A program made the position numbers and the translations under genes. A stretch of 8,127 bases of DNA, taken from Hyphomicrobiales bacterium (GTDB lineage Bacteria > Pseudomonadota > Alphaproteobacteria > Rhizobiales > JAJFHR01). The DNA lies in contig JAJFHR010000088.1 in the NCBI GenBank assembly GCA_021775515.1, positions 1 to 8,127 on the forward strand. Reading direction: 5' to 3'. How positions within the stretch are numbered: position 1 is the stretch's first letter; every line of letters starts with the position of its first letter. Shown piece after piece: positions 1 to 6,796 of this stretch. The notes beneath the pieces are model-generated. The model saw only the letters and a list, made by a program, of their open reading frames with translations. It ran no database searches and was not told the DNA's origin.

Positions 1-2882
1 GGGCTAAGCAAATCCATCTGCCGGACTTCGGCGGCTGCAGGTTGCCGGGCCCAAACCGGTGGAGTTTTGGCCTGGGCTGCCAGATGATCAATTGGCGATG
101 GTTCAAAAACATCTGCCTTTTGCTCGCCGGATATTCGCCAACAGCAAATATTGCCATGTGCATCTAATATTTCATCAGCCTGAGGTCTAAGTTCATTTGA
201 TATAAGGTTATACCAGCAACGCGGCGAGGGCGGCTGTTTGCCTTCATAACCAGTTATGTATAACCGGTCCCGGGCTCTGGTCATGGCGACATATAATATT
301 CGATTATACTCTTCAATCTCGGCCGTTTTCTCCCGCTCCAGGCCTTGCTCAACAATGTGGTTTTCAAAATTCTTATTGGGACGCCATATCAACATTTCCA
401 AGGGTGACTCAGGGCGGCCATCAATCGGTGTGGTAAGGATTTTGGGCTGTTTCCTGGGATCAGGAACCCGGTGACAGGTATCCGGTAAAATGACGATATT
501 TGCCTCCAGGCCCTTGGCGCCATGCACCGTCATAACGCGAACTTCATCGCGGCCGTGCTCCATGTCGCGCTTGGCCTCAACGTCTGCTGCACCAAACCAG
601 GCGATAAAGCCCTGGAGCGAGGGAGTATTAGAACTTTCAAAATCAAGACAAAGGCTGAGAAACTCGTCAATTGGATCATTGGCCTCGATGCCCAACCGGC
701 CAATAAATTTTCGCCTGCCATTGTCAGCATTTAATATTTGAGCAAAAAACTCAAATGGCGGGATTTTGTCGGCCCTGCCAAGCAACTTTGACAAAGCGTC
801 ATGCGCTTCGGCAAAAAGAGCGTCTTGTGATTTTTGCGCCGCTAGCGAACGCCAAAGCGTGGATTTGCGGCCATGAGCCAAAGCAAAGAGTTGATCGTCG
901 TTAAATCCAAATAATGGCCCTTTGAGCACAACCGCCAGATTGAGGTCGTCGTCGGCCAGGAGGGCAAAACGCGCCAGTGCCAGAAGATCCATAACAGCCA
1001 ATTGCTGCGATAAGTGCATGCGGTCAATGCCTGCAACCGGAATGTCCGCCTTTTTCAGTGCCTCGACCATGGCATCGACAAAATTGTTGCGCCTGCGCAC
1101 TAAAATTAGAATATCGGAAGGTCTTATCGGGCGGCCCCGCGGCTCCAAGATTTCCTTATTGTCAATCCAGCCTTTAATGGTTGCAGCAATTTTACCGGCC
1201 AGAATCACTCCCGGACTGGAGGTGCCGGGATAATCCAAGGGCGCGGTCCAGGGGTCAGACGGCTGCTCATCCTCGGGTTTTTCAGTTGGCCATATTTCAA
1301 TCAGGCCCTGCTGTCCCTGTCGAAAAGCTTCATGAATGCAGGCTTCACCCAGGCTGGTCATGCCTTGCGCTGCCTGCGGTTGTGAAAACACCCGGTCGAC
1401 TGCGGCAAGAATTTCACCGGTAGAGCGGAATGAAACCGTCAGCGGCACACTTTCGAAGGCCCGGTCGATAAATCCGGCGCGGCGCTGGAAATGCCGCCGC
1501 ATGCGGTCAAATTCTTCCGGGTTTGCCCCCTGGAAACCAAAAATGGATTGTTTTTCATCACCAACGGCAAATATCGTCCTGAGGGTTTCATGCGCCCCGG
1601 CACCGGCAAAAAATTCATCGCTGAGAGCTGATATGACCTGCCATTGCTCCGGGCTGGTATCTTGAGCCTCGTCGACGAGGATGTGATCAATGCCATTATC
1701 AAGTTTATACAAGACCCAGGCCGCCGCCTGGTCTTGCGACAAAAGATGAGCGGTGCGCACGATCAGATCATCATAATCAAGCAGCGCCCGGGCCGTTTTT
1801 TCCGCCTCATAAACACCGAGAATTTTATCGGCAATGCGCAGCAGGGAACCGGTGTTGTCGGCGATGCGAAGAGACTTGAGCTTGTCACCAATGCCGTCTA
1901 ACCGCATCTGCTCATCTTCAAGAAACTTTGCCTTGAGCGGATCGTAATCAATGAGGGTTTTTGTGACGACACTTTTAAACGGGCCGCCGTCTTTTTTGAA
2001 AAACAGGGATTTATAAAGGCCATATCGCTGATCAGGATCGCTGGTATCGCGCAGGGTGCGCAAAGCCTGCGATTTTTTCGCATCTGTTGGCAACCCGGCG
2101 CTGTAGTAGGCAATAAACTCCTCCAGGCGTTCCGGTATAAGACTAGCCGGGCCGATGGCTTCGGCCAGTAAAGTACCGTGCTCATCTTCTGCATTAAGGC
2201 CAAATGTCTGGCGTAATTTTTTTTCTACCTCATCCATGCCGCCGAGATGATGATGCAGACCGCGCAACAGGGTTCGGTGTTTTAATACCTGAGTTATCAG
2301 ACCGTCAAAATCAGCCGCGCTCAAGGCGCCGGAAACAATCTTGAGTGCCGTGGTTATTTCTGCATCGCGATCGTCATCAAGCGTTGAAAAAACCTGCTCA
2401 CGTGCTTCATTGAGAAGTTCTGCCGCGGTGCGATCATCCAGAATTTCAAAATTCGGGGCAACATTGGCCTCAAGGGCAAAACGATGAAGAATGCGCTCAC
2501 AAAACGCATGGATTGTTTGAATTTTCAGACCACCGGGCGTTTCTAAAGCGTGCGCAAACAAACGGCGGGCGCGAATTAGCTGATCGGGTGAGGGTGCAGC
2601 TCCGGTGATGTTTGCAACTTCTTGGCGAAGCGCTTCAGCCGTCAACATGGCCCAGCCGGCCAGGCGTTGGTTGAGCCGGTTGGCCATTTCGGCAGCGGCT
2701 GCCTTGGTGAAGGTGAGGGCTAAAATTTTCCCAGGCTCGGCACCATCGAGCATGAGGCGTATAATTCGGTTGACCAGCACATGAGTTTTGCCCGACCCGG
2801 CATTGGCCGAGACCCAGGCTGATTTTTGCGGATCGGAAGCAACCCGCTGGCTCAGGCTTGTTTTATCCTCAAGGCTTGTCAT
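1..2882 (-). CDS. addA: AddA, helicase-nuclease subunit of the AddAB double-strand break repair enzyme (3' end outside window)
   Basis: AddA is the ATP-driven UvrD-like (SF1) helicase and one of the two nucleases of AddAB, which resects double-strand ends for RecA loading in the cytoplasm. The frame is open for 960 codons to the window edge; I translated it in full and found no stop or frameshift. SF1 motifs appear in order: Walker A AGSGKT (residues 28-33, K32), motif Ia ALTFTKAAAAEM (about 53-64), TIHAFCERIL from 123, Walker B DEAQDT (404-409), motif III GDEKQSI (441-447), motif IV SFRS with R486, motif V VHGAKGLE (786-793) and motif VI YVAMTRARDR from 867. All helicase catalytic residues look intact. 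AddA of this type is usually about 1150-1200 residues, so the missing C-terminus should hold the PD-(D/E)XK nuclease domain, which cannot be assessed here. An in-frame ATG one codon upstream (2885) would give an ATGA overlap with addB. I prefer 2882 because a GAGG motif lies 7 nt before it. Confidence 0.96.
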   Translation of the reverse strand, partial: MTSLEDKTSLSQRVASDPQKSAWVSANAGSGKTHVLVNRIIRLMLDGAEPGKILALTFTKAAAAEMANRLNQRLAGWAMLTAEALRQEVANITGAAPSPDQLIRARRLFAHALETPGGLKIQTIHAFCERILHRFALEANVAPNFEILDDRTAAELLNEAREQVFSTLDDDRDAEITTALKIVSGALSAADFDGLITQVLKHRTLLRGLHHHLGGMDEVEKKLRQTFGLNAEDEHGTLLAEAIGPASLIPERLEEFIAYYSAGLPTDAKKSQALRTLRDTSDPDQRYGLYKSLFFKKDGGPFKSVVTKTLIDYDPLKAKFLEDEQMRLDGIGDKLKSLRIADNTGSLLRIADKILGVYEAEKTARALLDYDDLIVRTAHLLSQDQAAAWVLYKLDNGIDHILVDEAQDTSPEQWQVISALSDEFFAGAGAHETLRTIFAVGDEKQSIFGFQGANPEEFDRMRRHFQRRAGFIDRAFESVPLTVSFRSTGEILAAVDRVFSQPQAAQGMTSLGEACIHEAFRQGQQGLIEIWPTEKPEDEQPSDPWTAPLDYPGTSSPGVILAGKIAATIKGWIDNKEILEPRGRPIRPSDILILVRRRNNFVDAMVEALKKADIPVAGIDRMHLSQQLAVMDLLALARFALLADDDLNLAVVLKGPLFGFNDDQLFALAHGRKSTLWRSLAAQKSQDALFAEAHDALSKLLGRADKIPPFEFFAQILNADNGRRKFIGRLGIEANDPIDEFLSLCLDFESSNTPSLQGFIAWFGAADVEAKRDMEHGRDEVRVMTVHGAKGLEANIVILPDTCHRVPDPRKQPKILTTPIDGRPESPLEMLIWRPNKNFENHIVEQGLEREKTAEIEEYNRILYVAMTRARDRLYITGYEGKQPPSPRCWYNLISNELRPQADEILDAHGNICCWRISGEQKADVFEPSPIDHLAAQAKTPPVWARQPAAAEVRQMDLLS

Positions 2883-5800
2883 CATTCGCCCTCATCAACA
2901 CCAAAGCGCTGCCATTCTTTCAGCCGGGCCAAATGGTCATAGGTGCCGATTGATCGCTCAAACTTGGGAATAAGGCGGGAAAGATAAGGCGTGCTTTGAC
3001 GATTGAATTCAACAACACGGCGATTTAGTCCTTCAATTGCTTCATCGCCCGCCCGGGCCGGGCTTATTGTCTCAGATCTGTATTTGTCTATGGATTTTGT
3101 TTCACCTGCCGGCTCACCGCCTGAAAGTCTGATATAAACAATCCCTAAGACATCCATCGCTGGGATATTGTCAAAACCTCCGGCTTTTAATATTGCCGCT
3201 TCCAGAGGTAATTGCGGACTTAAGCCGCTGAAAACCTGAACGGCACTAGGGGTTGTGCCGGTCTTGTAATCATAGATAACGGCGGTGTTGCCCGACTCAC
3301 GCAAATCTATTCTGTCGGCGCGCGCTGTCAGTGTGAATATTTCGCCATCTGCATCAAACACATATGACCCTGAAACTTCGGTAACATGCCGGTGCACGCC
3401 GCAGCTGCGCTCTATTTCCGTTGCGATAAACCATTCAGCGACGCGTTCAAAACGCGGCCACCATAAAGTGTGAACGCTTGGCCAGATATTGGTCTTTTCA
3501 AAACTCCGCCGACCGATAGCCAATAGCTTTTCAAGGGCGTCATCAGCATCGGGAGCTATATTTTGTTCAATGAATTTTTGCAGAGCGTCGTGAATAATCA
3601 ACCCGCGGTGAGAGGCATCGGGTGAGGCTTCCAAAGGATCCAGTTCTTCCAGCTTTAAAATTTTGCGGGCGAAAATTGCATAGGGATCGCGAATCCAGGT
3701 TTCAATATCCGTGACGCTCAATTTGCGCGGTCGCGCCGCAACCGGCGGACACGGTCGCGGTGCAGGTACAGGTCGTGCCGGCGTGTTGTCATAATCGAGA
3801 CCTTGCACCCAATCAAGCCAGGGTTGAGAGCTCTTAAAGCAGTCCACAAGTCCAAGGCCGGCGGCTATAGCCTCCAGCCTCAACACCCAACGGCTGGGAA
3901 CCGTGGGCGAGCCACCTGACTTTTCCGCCCGAGTCAAAATCACCCGGGGGGCTGCTACAGCCTGAGCAAAATCATGTGCAGACAGGCCAATGCGCCGTTC
4001 GGGTGGTTGCAGGCCAAGTGCGGAATGCATGGGCCGGCTGAGCCACGGGCCGGCATCGGGCAAGGCTGGCCAGGTGGTTTCATTCAGGCTGCCAAGAATA
4101 AGCACATCAGGCTGCTGCAAGCGCGCTTCCAACGGACCCCATATATGGGCGCGGGGATGGCGGCTTGCCGGGGGTCTGACCACGGCGCCTAACATTAAGA
4201 CGCCGAGCATCGGCTGATAGGAGCGCAGGGTCAAATGCAAACCTGTGTCTTCGGCATTCAACAGGGTTTCGAACAAATCGCCGAGCATTTCACCCGCATC
4301 ACCTGACCACAATGCCGTTTCACCTGGTGGATCTGTTTGTGCTGATAATAATTCACTGGTTAGGATGTGGGCGCGCGCTATGTCGCCCAGGGAGACGGGA
4401 GAGGCCGATAAATTTTCCAAGGGATCGACGGCGTGCTCAAGGCGATTGAGAAGATCATTACATTTATCCCAGTCTTCTCCAGTAAGGCTGGCCACATTGG
4501 CTGGAACGCGCTCGCCGTCCTCTGCCCGGCGGCGTTGGGCAACAAGGCTCTGTTTCAAGGTCTTTATGCCACTTTTCAGTTTTGGCCCCCTGAGAACTGC
4601 TTGTTCAAGATTGCGAATTCTCGCCCGTATGTCAGCCGGATCCAGCCCCAACCGGCACAAAGGGTGCTTGAGCATGGCCAGCAGCGGCACGGCGGAAAAA
4701 CCCTCCGCAGCAGCCTCAATCACGAGCGAAACAAAAACAGCGGTTTGCGTATTGGTCAGCGGTAGACCGGCTGAATCATCAACCACAATCTCCCATCGCC
4801 GAAGTTGGGCAGCCACCCGGCGGGCGAGCGTACGGTCTGGCGTTACCAATGCAATTGTCTGAACGGGATTATCAATGGCCTGGCGCATAACAAGCGCTAT
4901 TGCAGCCGCTTCTTCCCGCTGGGTCGGTGCGGTAATTATTTCGATGCCAGACAGGGCTTGGCGCGCGCTATTAACATCAATTGCTGCAAGACGGCTTTGC
5001 CACTGATCCGTGGTTTTCCACGGCCGCAAGGCTTCGCTGACAAGACGGGAGACGCTAAGAGATTTTTTCTCGTGGGTTACGCCGGGCAACGTCAGCACAT
5101 CGGTGCGGTCTACCTCCATAGCCTCCAATAACTGCTTCATGCCATATTGCGGGTGTTCGGGGCCAATTTCCCTCCAGGCCTCATCGTCGAGATCAATATC
5201 CAGACCGGGTAAAACGACGGCTCCATTGGGCAGATGAGCAATTGCCGACAACAGGGCTGCTGTTGCCGGAATGCTGCCGGTGGAACCTGCGGCAATTACC
5301 GGGGCGTCGGGAGGATTGACTTGGAGCCTTTGAGTTTGCGCCCTAATCAGGATGTTGCGCCGGGCGTGTGGCTGAATCTGGTTTTTCTCGGCCAGGATTT
5401 GCGGCAAGGCCTCGGTGATAATCTGCAAAAATTCCAGCGTAATCTGCCAGTAGCGTTCGTAATCTTCCGGTACGAGAGATTTAAGATTGCCAAGATCAAT
5501 ACCTTCGGTATCGGCGGCATCTATCAGCTTTCCCAGGTCAGCCGCCAGCGAGGCCGCCTGAGCCGGCGTAATGTTATAAATAACATCTGATTCCAGATCT
5601 TCGTGAACCCGCGCTCGTATTTCCGACCACTTCATAATCAGGCGCATCAAGATTAGCTGGCGGTCCAGTCTTGATATTGCCGGCGGTATATCGGGGTGGT
5701 CATCCCTGCCCAGAGGAGTTGTGAAGGGCCCGTCTTCTAGAAAAAACTCATCTTCATCAACATCGCCAATTGGCCTGATATCAGGCAACAGCAGCGCATT

Positions 5801-6010
5801 TTTGCCACTGGTATTCAAAAATGCCTGCATCAACGCGCGCTGCGCACGCCGGGTCGGCACAAGCAGGGTATATCTGGGCAAGATTTCCGGTGCCGGTGCC
5901 GGTGTTTCGGCATGAGGGAAGTTTCCCGCCAGTACCGCGTTTACCAGACAGTCCGCGAACGGCTGTCCCGGAGGTATCGTAAATATGCGCGCCTTTGGTT
6001 TAACACTCAT
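2882..6010 (-). CDS. addB: AddB, second nuclease/scaffold subunit of AddAB (alphaproteobacterial type)
   Basis: Partner of AddA in double-strand break resection. The protein has 1042 residues from the ATG at 6010. The N-terminus carries FTIPPG (10-15), typical of alphaproteobacterial AddB, where other AddB proteins have a Walker A motif; I see no GKT/GKS there. A degenerate helicase-like core follows, with GSLNETTWPALP at about 640-651 and RIGLSAHDFA at about 675-685. The C-terminal RecB-type PD-(D/E)XK nuclease looks intact: H807 in IIHDALQKF, D899 in RADRID, D914-Y-K916 in YDYKTG, and Q933 in SPQLPLEA. No cysteine cluster surrounds the nuclease, unlike the iron-sulfur AddB of Bacillus. The frame extends upstream to a TTG at 6049 that would overlap murU by 35 nt. 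I reject it because the family motif sits close to the ATG and this ATG is 4 nt past the murU stop. No clear Shine-Dalgarno precedes the ATG, so re-initiation after murU is likely. Confidence 0.96.
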   Translation of the reverse strand: MSVKPKARIFTIPPGQPFADCLVNAVLAGNFPHAETPAPAPEILPRYTLLVPTRRAQRALMQAFLNTSGKNALLLPDIRPIGDVDEDEFFLEDGPFTTPLGRDDHPDIPPAISRLDRQLILMRLIMKWSEIRARVHEDLESDVIYNITPAQAASLAADLGKLIDAADTEGIDLGNLKSLVPEDYERYWQITLEFLQIITEALPQILAEKNQIQPHARRNILIRAQTQRLQVNPPDAPVIAAGSTGSIPATAALLSAIAHLPNGAVVLPGLDIDLDDEAWREIGPEHPQYGMKQLLEAMEVDRTDVLTLPGVTHEKKSLSVSRLVSEALRPWKTTDQWQSRLAAIDVNSARQALSGIEIITAPTQREEAAAIALVMRQAIDNPVQTIALVTPDRTLARRVAAQLRRWEIVVDDSAGLPLTNTQTAVFVSLVIEAAAEGFSAVPLLAMLKHPLCRLGLDPADIRARIRNLEQAVLRGPKLKSGIKTLKQSLVAQRRRAEDGERVPANVASLTGEDWDKCNDLLNRLEHAVDPLENLSASPVSLGDIARAHILTSELLSAQTDPPGETALWSGDAGEMLGDLFETLLNAEDTGLHLTLRSYQPMLGVLMLGAVVRPPASRHPRAHIWGPLEARLQQPDVLILGSLNETTWPALPDAGPWLSRPMHSALGLQPPERRIGLSAHDFAQAVAAPRVILTRAEKSGGSPTVPSRWVLRLEAIAAGLGLVDCFKSSQPWLDWVQGLDYDNTPARPVPAPRPCPPVAARPRKLSVTDIETWIRDPYAIFARKILKLEELDPLEASPDASHRGLIIHDALQKFIEQNIAPDADDALEKLLAIGRRSFEKTNIWPSVHTLWWPRFERVAEWFIATEIERSCGVHRHVTEVSGSYVFDADGEIFTLTARADRIDLRESGNTAVIYDYKTGTTPSAVQVFSGLSPQLPLEAAILKAGGFDNIPAMDVLGIVYIRLSGGEPAGETKSIDKYRSETISPARAGDEAIEGLNRRVVEFNRQSTPYLSRLIPKFERSIGTYDHLARLKEWQRFGVDEGE
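2890..2893 (-). promoter_or_regulatory. Ribosome binding site of addA, inside the end of addB
   Basis: GAGG on the minus strand, within the last codons of addB. It lies 7 nt from the ATG at 2882 and 4 nt from the alternative ATG at 2885, so normal spacing favours 2882. The addB stop TGA (2884-2882) shares its last base with that start, an arrangement expected to give translational coupling of the two subunits. Confidence 0.6.
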
Positions 6011-6014
6011 GGGA

Positions 6015-6758
6015 TCAGGGCTTTGAGTTGAGCTTTTTTTCTGCCGCAATCAAGGCTTCAGGTGTGCCAATATGCATCCATAACCCCTTCAATGCCACCC
6101 CGAACAACCGGCCGTGCAGGAGCGCTTTGTCCCACACCAGATTAAGAGAGAACGCACCTTCCGGCGCGCTGTCAAAAAGGCGGGGGTGAATGAGACAGCA
6201 CCCAGTATGAACAAAAGGTGCTTTTTCTTCCTTTTTACGGCGCGACAGCCGCCCTTGGTCATCAAGATTAAAATCACCCTCCCCACTATATCCCAAGCTA
6301 TTATTTCGAACCGCCAGCAACATCAGGCAGTCCATTTTTTCATCGTCCCAGGCCGTTTGCAAAGATTTTAGATTTTCTTCATCCTCGTCACGCCAGAGCG
6401 TATCGCTGTTCAAAATGAAAAACGGCCCAGGGCCGAGTGTGTCCAAATTGGCTTTGGCACCGCCCCCGGTATCCAGCAGTTCAAGCCGTTCATCTGCGAT
6501 TATTAAATCCGGCAATTTGCTTTTTATAAGATGTTCTTCCAAAAGATCCGCCAGGTAATGAACATTGACGACAATCGGCCGTATGTTCAGCGCCGTTAAA
6601 CGTTGCAGCGCATAATCAATTAGCGGCTTTCCATTAAGTTCGATCAACGGTTTGGGCCGGGTAAGGCTCAGGGGGCGCATTCTGGTTCCCAGACCAGCCG
6701 CCATGATCATTGCTGCTGGTGTAAAAGTTTCTGTCACGCTTTGTTGTTTTTTCGTCAT
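6015..6758 (-). CDS. murU: N-acetylmuramate-1-phosphate uridylyltransferase (MurU-type sugar nucleotidyltransferase)
   Basis: Predicted to convert MurNAc-1-phosphate and UTP to UDP-MurNAc in peptidoglycan recycling, in the cytoplasm. The protein has 247 residues, normal for the family. It shows the nucleotidyltransferase signature AAGLGTRMRPLSLTRPKPL (20-38) with the catalytic R26 and K36 positions, TGGGAKAN (97-104) in the nucleotide pocket, and the metal-binding NSD with D119. The C-terminal WMHIGTPEAL has H229 where many relatives, including Pseudomonas-type MurU as I recall it, have Asp (W-x-D-x-GT). The kinase AmgK, which makes its substrate, is encoded immediately upstream; this context supports MurU over glucose-1- or mannose-1-phosphate nucleotidyltransferases, although substrate cannot be read from sequence alone. 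The start at 6758 leaves about 16 residues before the core fold. M17 is a possible alternative start, and no strong ribosome binding site decides between them. The penultimate codons contain an A7 tract. Confidence 0.88.
   Translation of the reverse strand: MTKKQQSVTETFTPAAMIMAAGLGTRMRPLSLTRPKPLIELNGKPLIDYALQRLTALNIRPIVVNVHYLADLLEEHLIKSKLPDLIIADERLELLDTGGGAKANLDTLGPGPFFILNSDTLWRDEDEENLKSLQTAWDDEKMDCLMLLAVRNNSLGYSGEGDFNLDDQGRLSRRKKEEKAPFVHTGCCLIHPRLFDSAPEGAFSLNLVWDKALLHGRLFGVALKGLWMHIGTPEALIAAEKKLNSKP
6034..6040 (-). other. A7 tract forming an A-AAA-AAG slippery heptamer near the murU stop
   Basis: The codons GAA AAA AAG in murU form an in-phase A AAA AAG heptamer, the same type of slippery site as in E. 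coli dnaX. A -1 shift would read nine more codons and stop at a TGA (6009-6007) that overlaps the addB ATG. A +1 shift would enter the addB frame. I see the sequence directly; whether any frameshifting occurs is not shown, and I identified no stimulatory hairpin. Confidence 0.3.
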
Positions 6759-6796
6759 TTCTCTGTCGATGGTTGTTGGGACACTCGGATGATTTG
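6759..6796 (-). other. 38-nt spacer between tsaE-amgK and murU
   Basis: This is the only intergenic DNA in the window of more than a few bases. I see no terminator hairpin with a T-run and no clear promoter. The murU start is preceded by GACAGAGAA, at best a weak Shine-Dalgarno. The spacing is compatible with murU being co-transcribed with the upstream kinase gene. Confidence 0.5.

Noticed and set aside
2217..2224. A8 tract in addA as a programmed slippage site
   Set aside because: It lies in the middle of the AddA helicase region; a -1 shift meets a stop after a few codons and would give only a truncated, useless product. It is more likely ordinary Lys-Lys codon use.
1..2882. Several plus- and minus-strand open frames of 60-110 codons overlapping the left third
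   Set aside because: All overlap addA, whose frame I verified as continuous and which carries all SF1 helicase motifs; none of the small frames shows a recognisable domain.
4245..4862. 205-codon plus-strand open frame opposite addB
   Set aside because: Low-complexity Ser/Arg-rich translation with no recognisable motif, lying wholly antisense to a well-supported addB region; it is a shadow frame.
5891..5903. Short tandem GCCGGT-like repeat near the addB 5' end
   Set aside because: It encodes an Ala-Pro-Ala-Pro stretch in AddB and is only about two copies long; there is no sign of a regulatory or mobile repeat.
6011..6049. N-terminal extension of AddB from a TTG codon, overlapping murU by 35 nt
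   Set aside because: The 13 extra residues are polar and carry no family motif; the ATG at 6010 places FTIPPG at the expected distance from the N-terminus and directly follows the murU stop.
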